NCBI GenBank assembly: GCA_958298945.1
Contig: OY282606.1
Coordinates: 27,129,740-27,193,739, forward strand
From: Atherix ibis
Taxonomy: Eukaryota > Arthropoda > Insecta > Diptera > Athericidae
Direction: 5' to 3'
DNA length: 64,000 bases
The position numbers and the translations under genes are program-made. Below the pieces are notes generated by a model, which was not told where the DNA came from, did not search any database, and was given only the letters and a program-made list of their open reading frames with translations. This document shows positions 21,578 through 32,499 of this stretch, in pieces. Every line of letters starts with the position of its first letter. Within the stretch, counting starts at the first letter, position 1.

Positions 21578-22655
21578 TATAAATAGTCATGTTTTTACAC
21601 CATTTTCCCCAACTTCGATATAAAATGATGTTGCCTTAAGAGGAAAAATACCATATGCCGGCTTACAGAAACGGTTGCCTACGCGCTGGATTACAGCAAA
21701 GGTCGCTTCATCGTGTATGGTTGCATCAAAAAAAAGGACCATCGCATTTTCCATTTCATTAGGCTCTTACAGAAAAAGTTTCCTGTATAGGAACGGGTCC
21801 ATTTCCTTTTCCTGAGGCTTCTCAGTTCAGTCGATATATTCATTACTGATTTTACCCACGGTTCCTTCGAGGATGATATGTTATAAGAGGCGTGATGCAT
21901 CGGCCTGCATATTTCCTAAAGTTTGACTATGTGAGGGATTCCAACGAAATGCGGCTCTACCTTTTTTGATTTATGAGACCGGGGTTGATTTGTAAAATTA
22001 TTAAAAGGGTTTAAAATTGATTTTAAAACACAGAGACTGAGCAGAAATATTGCCTGTTATATTAAGGGCGAAAATAATTGAGAAAATAGATAAATACAAA
22101 AGGTTGGGAGATTTGTGGCAAAGAGAGTTTCCGAATTTTGGAAAAGAACTACAGCAGAAACACCACAAATACTTTTTAGTCATCTATGCAAAAGTATTCG
22201 GCTTCAATGTGTCTTGTCAAAAATTTGTTGAGTTTGGAGGCAAAAGGTGGATTGGGAGTTGTAGATTTTTATTGGAGCTAAAATGTGTAAAAACCGTCTG
22301 GCTATATTTGGGTTAAGGAGGTATTTAGTGATGAGGAGGAAAACAGGATTATTTTATCGGCATGGATCAAATGATAGAGAATCTGAATATCCACTAGAAA
22401 AATTTAAAGGGAATGAATTTTAAGTGTTGAGCAGCGGCACTGATAAAGGAGAACCTTCAGGAAGACCCTTTTGACCTTAGGTTAAAAACCATTGAGGCGA
22501 ACTCTGAAATTACGGTTTGTCAAAAAAGAATTTCAAGATGCAGGATACGGGGCCCTGACTGACCTCAGTCACGCAATTGTTTTAGGATCAGGTGAAAATT
22601 AATCTGAATCAACAGACTGAATTTGAGCATGTTTTTTTAGTCGAAATGCTTTTGC
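21578..22655. other. No gene recognised
   Basis: An 88-codon + strand ORF (22050-22316) rich in Lys and aromatic residues and a 69-codon minus ORF (21691-21900) show no motif I can name. No terminal repeats seen. Confidence 0.4.
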
Positions 22656-22659
22656 TTAA

Positions 22660-23220
22660 ATAATGACTTCCTCAGCTATAAGGGAGTAGCGATATTACAC
22701 GATAGTTTCCGTAATTGCTTAAGTCCACTTTACGTTTAGAAAGCGGCAAAATTACAGCTAGTTTCCAGTCGTGAGGAAAAATATGGAATTGTATAAATTC
22801 AATAATCTGATATGAAAAGAAGTTGAACAGTGTTTAATCATAGAGTAAGTAATGCGATCAAAACCAGGAGGAGTAGATCCTTTAAGAAGTGACAAACTAG
22901 TGCTTAGTTCCTAAAACATAAAAGGATCAACAATTTTGAATTTGTCGCTGTTTGTAAGAAAAGAATTTAAATCATGACGGAATCGTCTTTTTTTTTTAAT
23001 TGCAAAAAGATTCAATGAATTTACTGTCAGCACTATAAATATCCGGACTAATTTTTTTCTAGTTTATTAGATATTTCCGAAGATTGTGAGAGAATCCCTG
23101 AATTAGTCATTACTATACGGATTATTGCTCTCCAACAGTTCTCGATTGGCCTTTGAGGCTTGATATTGGAAGCAAAGTTCTGCCAACTAATTTGTTTTTT
23201 TATTTACGAATATCTCTTTT
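22660..23220 (-). pseudogene. Antisense I-like LINE: linker and start of RT
   Basis: From 23215 downward the minus strand reads SWQNFASNIKPQRPIENCWR (compare AWNNFTTSIDSRTSPKEAWR in the full-length LINE), then, after an AT-rich gap, SLLKGSTPPGFDRITYSMIK with HCSTSFHIRLLNLYNSIF (compare SFKGTTPGRDKVSFKMIK) and, after a frame shift, FPHDWKLAVILPLSKRK (compare FPNSWKVATAIPVPKKN), ending near 22690. This is the N-terminal part of the RT domain. The catalytic motifs are absent. Confidence 0.8.
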
Positions 23221-23684
23221 TAACTACGCATTGAAGGATATTATAATAAGTGGTCTATTGTAAACATATTAAAAATTGAATAACAAAAATGTCAATATAG
23301 CTAATTTTAACCCTATTTAACAAAAAAAGTTCTAATTGGTAGATCCAGTATAAAACGATTAAATAAATCCTTTTTTTCTAATATTTATTTAAAGTTGATA
23401 CTATTAAAATTCTATTAAAATACAAATTTAAAAACGTATTAGCTTATTAAGATAAAATTTCAAAAACTTACGTTCATCAAACTATAGAACGTTATAATCA
23501 AAACAGGAATCATAGGTGAATTTGCATAAGTAATAAAAGGAATCGAAAACTTACAGGATCTCAAATTCGCATTAAATCAGTGTCCCTAATAATGGTGAAA
23601 AGGAGATTGGGAGCTGGTTATCTATTTTGGCATGTAAAATAAAAATAAACATTAGATTGAGCATTATTACATCATAATTGGACT
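23221..23684. other. No gene recognised; AT-rich
   Basis: AT-rich sequence without motif, ORF or tandem structure. Confidence 0.5.
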
Positions 23685-23832
23685 ATTCTGAGCTTTAAAA
23701 AATATTCTCTGAATGGATGAGTCAGATTTCCAGAAGTTTGGGTTCAAAAGAAGAACCAACGTGCATTGCAAGGCAAGAGAAAAATACTACTGGAAGCTGT
23801 GGTACCAATCATCAATCAAGGCGGTGGCTTCT
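23685..23832 (+). pseudogene. Tc1-type transposase scrap
   Basis: MDESDFQKFGFKRRTNV (about 23712-23762) matches the first catalytic motif of Tc1 transposases (typically WTDESKFEIFGSKRRVFV), and in another frame PIINQGGGF (about 23808-23832) matches PTVKHGGGS. The order and distance are right. Only about 50 codons remain. This is a different transposase type from families A-C. Confidence 0.55.
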
Positions 23833-23859
23833 CTTCTTTTTATTTTTCCTTCTTTTTGA

Positions 23860-24075
23860 AAGTTTTCCATAACCAAAATGATCCAAAAACCCAACAAACC
23901 CAAAAACCTTCATATAGACCCATAAGCCTTCTTCCCATTTGATCTAAAATCCTTGAAAAACTAATCCTATAAAACCGAGAGTATGATTCTTTAGCATCAC
24001 TACTACTATCTCCGTCGGTGTCCCTCAAGGAAGTATCCTAAGCCCAATCCTTCACCATATTTTGATATTCCTTGT
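23860..24075 (+). pseudogene. Jockey-like RT scrap
   Basis: ITKMIQKPNKPKNL, then in the next frame SYRPISLLPI and SKILEKLIL (about 23920-23970) form the N-terminal RT block of Jockey-clade LINEs. VGVPQGSILSPILHHI (about 24016-24062, readable in a third frame) is motif B. The intervening motif A region is deleted. Confidence 0.75.
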
Positions 24076-24085
24076 CACAGTGATA

Positions 24086-25355
24086 TAGGGTTTTCCAATA
24101 AGAGTGGTATGATTTCTAAGCAACGTTTCGACCATTTATAATATGTCATAATCTGTCTTTTTTTTTTCATTGTATTCAATAATGTTTACAATTTTATCAT
24201 GGAGAGATATACGCAAGAACAATGTTTACAAATTATTCAACTTTATTATCAAAATAATCGTTCTCCAATTGCAACTTTTCGTGCGCTTTTGCCATTTTAT
24301 GGAATTGTTAAAAAATTTCGAGCGTACATTTTCTTTACATAATGTTCAAGTGCCAATAAGACAAAGAACCACTCGAAGTAATGAAAATATTGCTACCGTT
24401 CAGGCAAGTGTTACTGAAGACCGCAATTTCTCGATTCCAAGACGTTCTCAAGAATTGGGGCTGTCTCAAACCATAACCTGGGGGATTTTGAGAAAGGATT
24501 TGGGTTTGCATCCGTATAAAATTGTTATCACTCATGAACTGAAGCCATTGGACTACCGTTAACCTCGTGAATTTGCTGATTTTGCCTTGGAACAACTTGA
24601 AAACGATAGCGATTTTTTTAAGAAAATCATCTTCTCCGATGAGGCTCTCTTCCATCTGAGTGGTGCGATAAATAAACAAAACTGTCGATTCTGGTGCGAA
24701 GACAATCCACAAATTATTCATGAACACCCATTACATTCGCCTAAATTGACAGTTTGGTGTGGTTTTTGGTCTGGTGGAATCATCGGTCCGTATTTCTTTT
24801 GAAATGAAGCTGGTAACACCGTTACTGTCAATGGAGAGTGGTAAAGATCGATGATAACCAACTTTTTATGATCAAAATTGGAAGAATTTAATCTTGACAA
24901 CGTCTGGTTCCAAAAAGACGGGGCTACGTGCCACACAGCTTGTGCAACAACCGAATTATTGCGAGAAAAGTTTGGAGATTCGATTATTTCAAGAAATTGT
25001 GACATTGAATGGCCTCCAAGAAGTTGTGATTTAACACCATTAGACTATTTTTTGTGGGATTATTTGTAGTCATTGGTCTTTAGCAATAAACCCGGCTCTC
25101 TTCAAGTTTTAGAAGTCAATATTGAACGTGCTATTCATGACATACAACTTGATTTAGTAGAAAAAGTGCTCGAAAATTGTGTTCATCGAATTCGTTCCTG
25201 TAAAAGAAGTTGTGGAGGCCATTTGAATGACGTTTTATTCAGAACTTAATTGTATCGATTTTACTTCATATTAAATGAAAAACATTTGAATTTCCTTAAC
25301 AATTAGTGTGTTTTTTTTTAAAAAGAAATCATATCAATCGTATTCGAAAACCCTT
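24086..25355 (+). mobile_element. Tc1/mariner family A, copy 2 (near full length)
   Basis: About 1.27 kb. The left end is agggttttccaataagagtg; the right end in reverse is agggttttcgaatacgattg, so the inverted repeats differ at about 3 of 20 positions. TA-rich flanks lie on both sides. It contains the complete though disrupted transposase at 24199-25249. Copy 1 at 4241-5137 shares the leader, the ends and most of the coding sequence at about 90 percent identity, but lacks about 350 bases. Confidence 0.9.
24199..25249 (+). pseudogene. Family A transposase with 41-residue D-D spacing
   Basis: Starts MERYTQEQCLQIIQLYYQNN, a DUF4817-like N-terminal helix-turn-helix. A frameshift near 24300-24325 follows FRALLPF. 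Then TRSNENIATVQASVTED and RRSQELGLSQTITWGILRKD (second helix-turn-helix), IIFSDEALFHLSGAINKQN (first Asp, about 24629), KLTVWCGFWSGGIIGPYFF, FQKDGATCHTA (second Asp, about 24918) and RSCDLTPLDYFLWDYL (third Asp). I count 41 residues between the last two acids, unlike D,D34D mariner. Five premature stops are visible (after PLDYR, GPYFF, GEW, NFL and WDYL). The reading ends CGGHLNDVLFRT, a typical C-terminus. Inactive. Confidence 0.85.
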
Positions 25356-26510
25356 TATATCCTACAGAATCACATCCACTTCTTTTTTCTATTTGAGATC
25401 AAAATCAAAATAATTAAACTTTTCCCCTAAAAGTAAAATGGTCGCATATTTTTAGCCTGCAGTGTACATACTCGCAGGTCTACTAGCAAAGATGCAAAAA
25501 TGGATAATTTTGTGTTTTCCTTAATTTCTGTTTCGGATTGCAGCAGCCAATGTGCGTTCGAATCATTCTCGGATATGTGTCAACATATTAGATACGAACA
25601 ATCGTGTACACAATAAGGTTATTATGGGACACTAATGCGAATTCCGTACATTCGAGATTGGAGCGTGCTCGTACTGATATTACCACCGATTTATTTATTT
25701 GTAACAATACTCCATGGTAAATAATCCAATCCAAACCAATCGCATAAAATCTGATCGGATTCTTGGTGATCCAGCTTGGTGTGGTGCATCCTCTTCGAAT
25801 AGAATACATTCGCATCGCACACAGAGTTTTAACGAACTTGGACCATAACAACATGTAGCACGCGATTCAAAATTCGATTAGAACAATTCAATGGGAAATT
25901 AAACGACGACACAATGTTCTATGCTTTGTTGCTGATCTAAATTTCGTATGACAACTTCCTGAACAATCCGCCCAGACTCCCTACATTATTATACGATTTG
26001 TTAACTTTGCTGTTGTTCATATTTCTCGGTGCACATTTGTTCTATTAAAGTGTAAAAAATTTCAAAAATTTATGAGCTCACATTTCTTGTTAGTTGAATA
26101 CGAATTGTACTACAAAAATGGAAGTGACTGGACATGATTGTAAAGCCTAGTGGGTAGGGCCTCCAACATTTGCATTGTGATCTAATTAAATTTGTGGAAT
26201 TCATGTGCAATTTTATGCACCAATTGTTTTCGATATGAAATATTTTCTAAAAACGATTATAATTCCTATAACAATTTATAGATTATTTCGTTTTAAATAT
26301 TTGCGTTGTCGTTGAAGAAAAATTTTCTTTAAAACAATATGACTACTTGAAGTTGAAATATATATTTTTTTTAAATTTTATACAATATTTTAAGCACAGC
26401 TCTGACTGCTGCAAATTAACGGAACCAAAGCAAAATTGACCGAAAAATATATGATAAATTAACAATTCCACTTATCATAAAAGTCTATCACACAAAAATA
26501 GGAGGTCCCT
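25356..26510. other. No gene recognised; possible non-repeat sequence
   Basis: 25460-25860 has a less AT-biased composition than its surroundings and an 88-codon minus ORF (25588-25854) without recognised motif. The remainder is AT-rich. Confidence 0.4.
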
Positions 26511-26514
26511 CAAA

Positions 26515-28145
26515 CCACCTAGTCTCCTAGAGTTTCATACCTTTTACCAATATCATTTCCAAGTAGCAGTTAATACTAACCATTCCGAGATATTTTATAC
26601 TAAGGGTGGTGTTCGTCAAGATAGTCTTCTTGGGCCACTTCCGCTCTAGGAGTGTTTCTAGACATATTACATGCTGTAGATCCCATGTGGAATCCCTAAC
26701 TACTCCGAAAATTCTAGAGCTTCCTACTTTTTATCAACGTCATTTCTGAGTAGCAGTTAATACTAACTATTCCGAATTATCCTCTATTAAAGCTGGTGTT
26801 CCTCAAGGTAATCTTCTTGATTCACTTCCACTCCAGGCGTATTTCTAGACATATTACATGCTTTAAATCCTGTGTGACATCCCTAACTGCTCCGGAAATC
26901 CTAGAGCTTCATACCTTTTACCAATATCATTTCCAAGTAGCACTTAATACTAATCATTCCGAAATATTCTCTACTAATGGTGGTGTTCCTCAAGGTAGTC
27001 TTCTTGGTCCACTTCCGCTCTAGGAGTGTTTCTAGGCATATTACATGCTGTAGATCCTGTGTGACATCCCTGACTGCTCCGAAAATTCTAGAGCTTCCTA
27101 CTTTTTATCGACGTCATTTCTAAGTAGCAGTTAATACTGACTATTCCGAATTATACTCTATTAAGGGTGGTTTTCCTCAAGGTAGTCTTCTTGATTTACT
27201 TCCACTCCAGGCGTATTTCTAGACATATTACATGCTTTAAATCCTGTGTGACATCCCTGACTGCTCCGAAAATTCTAGAGCTTCATACCTTTTACCAACG
27301 TCATTTCCAAGCAGCAGTTACCGAAATATCTTCTATTAAGGCTGGTGTTCCTCAAGGTAGTCTTCTTGATCCACTTCAGCTCTGGGAGTGTTTCTAGACA
27401 TATTACATACTGTAGATCCTGTGTGACAACCCTGACTGCTCCGAAAATTCTAGAGCTTCCTACTTTTTATCAACGTCATTTCTAAGTAGCAGTTAATACT
27501 AACCATTCCGAGATATTTTATACTAAGGGTGGTGTTCCTCAATATACTCTTCTTGGTCCACTACCGCTCTAGGAGTGTTTCTAGACATATTACATGCTGT
27601 AGATCCTCTGTGGCATCCCTAACTGCTCCGTAAATCCTAGAGTTTCATAACTTTTACCAATATCATTTCCAAGTAGCAGTTAATACTAACTATTCCGAAA
27701 TATCTTCTATTAAGGCTGGTGTTCCTCAAGATAGTCTTCTTGGTCCACTTCCGCTCTAGGAGTGTTTCTAGATATATTACATGCTGTAGATCCTGTGTGA
27801 CATTCCTGACTGCTCCGAAAATTCCAGAGCTTCCTATATTTTTACCAATATCATTTCCAAATAGCAGTTAATACTAACCATTCCGAAATATCTTCTATTA
27901 AGGCTGGTGTTCCTCAAGTTAGTCTTCTTGGTCCACTTCCGTTCTAGGAGTGTTTCTAGACATATTACATACTGTAGATCCTGTGTGACAACCCTGACTG
28001 CTCCGAAAATTCTTGAGCTTCATACCTTTTACCAACATCATTTCCAAGTAGCAGTTAATACTAACTATTCCGAAATATCTTCTATTAAGGCTGGTGTTCC
28101 TCAAGGTAGTTTTCTTGGTCCACTTCTATACAATCTTTACCCTTA
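26515..28145 (+). repeat. 187-bp tandem array derived from Jockey-like RT
   Basis: The anchor gacatattac (with minor variants) recurs at 26661, 26848, 27035, 27222, 27397, 27584, 27771 and 27959. The steps are 187, 187, 187, 175, 187, 187 and 188, giving eight full units and a partial first unit from about 26515. Each unit encodes, in two frames, VFLDILHAVDPV (RT motif A, compare FLDISKAFDKVWH) and FYQHHFQVAVNTN with AGVPQGSLLGPL (RT motif B). As 187 is not a multiple of three, no frame runs through the array. Units at 26651, 26838, 27025 and 27212 alternate between two variants, a 374-bp dimer. The unit at 27212 has a 12-bp deletion. Confidence 0.95.
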
Positions 28146-28495
28146 TACAATCTTTATGCATATAAAACTGATATTTTTGTTTCTCATTCAAATGTCCATA
28201 TAGCTTTCATTAATTTTTAGTCCCTTATCCAAAATTCTTCACGACTGACTTACGAAGTGGAGAGTTAAGATAAATGAGAAACAAATTGCACACCCTCTGC
28301 CAAAATCCGCCAATCCTCTTAATGGCAATATAAATCCACCAGAAAGCAAGGTCCGCTACTTGGAACGTTCGCTTAACTTAAACGAACGGTATTTAAATCT
28401 GGAATTCTGCAAAGTAGTTCAATTCCTCTCAAATTCAGTTCCTCATTATAAATTTCCCAAAAAATCGCGTTGATACCCCGTTTTATGTCCCTTAA
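28104..28495 (+). pseudogene. Jockey-like RT continuing out of the array
   Basis: The last array unit runs without break into the downstream RT: AGVPQGSFLGPLLYNLYP (about 28095-28150), then, with the FADD region unreadable, LTKWRVKINEKQIAHP (about 28237-28285; compare RWRIKINESKSVH), NPLNGNINPPESKVRYLERS and LNLNERYLN to about 28400. The array is thus embedded in its own parent element. Frame changes and stops are present. Confidence 0.75.
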
Positions 28496-31400
28496 ATCTA
28501 AAATCCTACGAAAAATCTTGATATCCCATATTATGCTCGTAGCAAAATTATTAACGTAACGTAAATATTTCCTTTGTTTGTTATTTATATTTTGCTCGTT
28601 ATAAAAAGTTTCATTTCTGATTATCCGATCACTATAATACTCTCATTAAAAAATTATCGGCGATTAAAGGGAAGTTGCCCAAAAAAAGCTCTTGAAACGT
28701 TAAAATATCTTGTTAGCTAGTAAAACTCCAATGGGTGTTTATCCCCATTTATTCCTGGCCATAAAATCTGTTTGTTTATAATTTTTATGTAAATAATCAA
28801 TAAAATATAAAAAGGAATTTGAATTTTCCAAACTTATTTTACCCTTGTGACGTTTGTTATTAATTTTTAGACACTCTCACAACGGAATAGAAACGACTAA
28901 AAAGTACCAATGAGATTTGTTATTAACTTTTCGAAACATTAAACCACCTCTATTTACAGCAAGTATTAAATTTTTCACCTCTGAACTCGGTAAAACTAAA
29001 TGTGGAAGTTTATAATATTCCAGAATGGATAGAAGAAGTGCGATTCTTCTAAGATCAGCAATATCGGATCACAATACAACAAAATGCATTGGTGCTGAAT
29101 GTGCAGTTGACCATGAAATATCGTGAAAACGTGTCATAATAAAAATCGTACCCCACACTACCTCGTAACGGCAACAATTCTCCCAACTTGCCAACATTTC
29201 CTCATAGATTAAGTGTTTGCCATCTCACCAAAGCACCCTCGAATTGACTAAGGTTACTCTTAACTGAAATTACTAAGGCCTATGGTCTGAATGTTATGTC
29301 AATGTGAGAAGTAAATAATAGCGAATCAGCTTACCGTATTATCTTTCTATGTCAATCTGAACAGTAAACGTGCGAATCATTCGCTTATTTTGATTAGCAA
29401 AGATTTAATCCATTCTTCACCCACACCCCGACAGTACTTGTACACTAGAAAGATACTCGATAATTTATAAAAAAGAAACAGGAAGTTATTTGCACTCTTA
29501 CTAAATATCGTAGTAAGCAACTCTCTTTTCTGAGCACCTCATGCATCTGGTTCAGCTAGGAAAAAATTACGACACCAAAATTTTGAACAAGAGCCAGGTC
29601 GAGAGCCAGGTAACACGTATATGACAGTTTTTTTTGCATTATTGACTAAAAGCACGTCCGCTGCTTGACTATAAACATTTTTTTGAACAAAAATTTGGCT
29701 CCGCTGAAGTCGACACCTTTCGTGTGAAATTTGCTCAGATTGTCGAGATTAGACTTTTTTCGATCACAGAGTCACTCATCGATTAATAACCCATTCAGCT
29801 AAAAACTTTCTGAGAAAAAACACACTTCGTTAACACAAAAATTTTTAAAGGACTCCTTTTTTAAAAACTTCGTTGACAAGCTACTATGATTGCTGGCATT
29901 GACAAGTGCATTTAGTACGCTCCGTCCAGCAAGTTTCTAACGGATTGAAGATATTTGCAAACAAATACTTTATGTGTAAGTAACCAGAAGAAGAATGATA
30001 TCCTTTTATTAGATCAACTAAGACCCATTTGAGAGACCATTGACACATTAAAGTGTGCCCGTTTGCGTTAACATTAAAAATTTCATAGTTTTTTTTTAAA
30101 AATTCTAATAAAATTTCTATAGAAAAAGATACTTCGCCTTCCAGATCGCCCAGAGTCCTGTACGTATTTCTAATTAATGTTTTTCCATTTTTTTTTCGTT
30201 GCCACTTAATTCAGTTGAATGCAAGGTTAAACAAATAGAAAAAAAAATTATAGTCAACCTACAGAGATTTGGGTGATATTAGAAAATTCTATAGAATATA
30301 ACGATCCGATGATATTGATGTCACGATTTGTGTAGAAAAAAGTAACGAAGACAGAAAACAGTCTTCAAGCCAATATCATCTTCAAAAATGGGATAGTGCA
30401 CAGAATCTTCTGCCTTGTTGACTGTACAACAAAAAAGTTGTGATTATTTCGACGATATCGAATCATTTGATCGAACTAATCTTGGTTAACTTATACCAGA
30501 GGCAATAAGTCCATTTGTTCATAGAGCATCGAGATAAGAATACCGAACGAAGGAAGTTGGAACTTTTTCAAATCTTGCTGAAGTATTGAATTTTCAAGAT
30601 TAGAAGAAGATCTCGAGTACAGGCAAAGTATGGGACAAGGCTTCTCTATTTATTTTCCTTAGCCTGAGAATTAGGTTAATTGGCTGAATTTTTACTCTGA
30701 TCGTGTCCAGAGGTCAGAGTTATTCCCGATATTTGAATTGAAAATGGAATCTGCTGTCGACAATAGTCAACTGACAAAAGAATTGGTGTGAGCAATCCAC
30801 CCAACGAGGCGTGTCAACTAATCGATCAGAAGTCGGAGAAAGCTAACGAATCAATTAACTTTCGATCTGGTCGAAATTTGTCTTTTATTTGTTTAATCGA
30901 TTTCCTCATTCTCATTAGTGAAATGGGAAACAAAATGTTCAGTGTCTACTGAGGAAAAGTCGCCGTAACGTCTAAAAACCTTAAGCGAAATGAGCGAAAT
31001 TTCTAAGCTAAATAAATTATTTGTTCGGTCGGTATTGGTATTATCTTTTTTCCTATTATTTTTAATATTGAGACTTACTTTTTTATGGAATTTTTTTTTG
31101 CCAATAACAATTGCCAATCGTACAAGTGCAATCAGTGCTCAAGCGTAATTAGCGAGAATCGAATTGCATTTGACAAAAAAGACAGGGTTTTGTACACTGT
31201 AAACAGCCATGAAAACTGGAGTTACCAAAGTAAGTACATAGAGTAACTAATCTGTACTCTAAGCTCGTTTTAAAGAAATTAATTATGCTCGCAAATTGAA
31301 CACGTTGAACATGTTGCGAACACAAATCTAGTTTCAAAAGTACAAGTGCAGTACGACACACACTATGCTGGGACAGTAAATTTCTAAAATTACTTCGTAA

Positions 31401-32479
31401 TCGAAAGAATTTACCTGAGAACGTGAGAATTTACTGATTAGAGTTTTTCCCTTTAGCCCTGTGAGGCAGAACAATTTCCCTACTGTATGACCTCTCAAGG
31501 CTACTGCAGTTCTTTACTTTTTTGGTATTTTTTTAATTTATTTTGTCGACAAATCTAGCGAACAGCATTCCAAATTTGCATTCAATGTGGCCGCTTACAA
31601 TTGTAACTGGTTCGAATTTATTCAGATCCGAAGAGTTCTCCAATCAAATTAAGAATTACAAGAATTTGAAATTGTAAAAAGTATTTCGAAACCGTGACAC
31701 GTCCCTTGGGTTCTTCTCTCTATCGGAACGTGTGGGACGATTACATTGAAACATTGTAAGCCACTTGATTGCATGTAAAATTCAAAACAAGAACCCCACC
31801 TATTAGGCTAATTGGATTAATTATAGAGGATTTTTTGGGACACAGCAAATTTTTTCCAATAATAAAGAGACGATTCTGATTATTTATAAAAATAAATTAG
31901 TTTATTTTCTCTTAAAATTAAGTGATTTAAAAAAGTTCAAAGTATTTGCAATTCTGTTCGCTTTAAGATTCCATCTAGAATTGTTCAATTACTGTAAAAA
32001 AAAAATTATATCTAATTTAAATTTTAGATTATTTGAAAAAAAAAATAATTTCCTAATTAACGTACTGACTGAATATAAAATTATTTGCAAAAGGAAAACA
32101 ACTGCTAACGAAAAGAGGTAACAATCGAACAATGACACTGAATGTGAAGCAAAATGTTGACTGGCAAGAGACAGCCTTCGTTGATCGTGACTTCTTTCAA
32201 GAAATATTCTGTGTTTATCAGTGGAAAATTATTATTATTATTGTGTATGAAATAATAGCCAGGGGCCATGAGGACGGATCCGTTTTGTAGCGGTACGGAC
32301 TTCACACAAAACTTTACGCATCCCCGAGAGAGTTCAGCATCCCAGAAAAATTTATGAGACTCACTAGTTCACAATAAGCTCTGCGCTAGAAGTGACTCGT
32401 AACTTGGGGATAAGCATGAGGCGTTCAATTCTCATTAATTCTGCCCAGTTTAGTGAGGATGGTGCCCAGCTTTATAAAG
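28496..32479. other. No gene recognised; short repeat and ATT microsatellite
   Basis: About 4 kb without recognisable transposon or gene. A short dispersed repeat at 29550-29640 pairs with 2125-2210, and an ATT run lies at about 32227-32246. ORFs at 30893-31117 and 31149-31361 (both minus) are low-complexity or without motif. 29200-29430 and 30300-30880 are less AT-biased and could be old host intron or intergenic DNA. Confidence 0.45.
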
Positions 32480-32499
32480 AGCTGTACGAGAGACCACCA

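Noticed and set aside
22050..22316. 88-codon ORF as a small protein gene
   Set aside because: Low-complexity Lys-rich composition, no motif, and it lies between transposon remnants.
26515..28145. CRISPR array
   Set aside because: The 187-bp units are contiguous with no unique spacers, encode RT fragments, and the context is eukaryotic.
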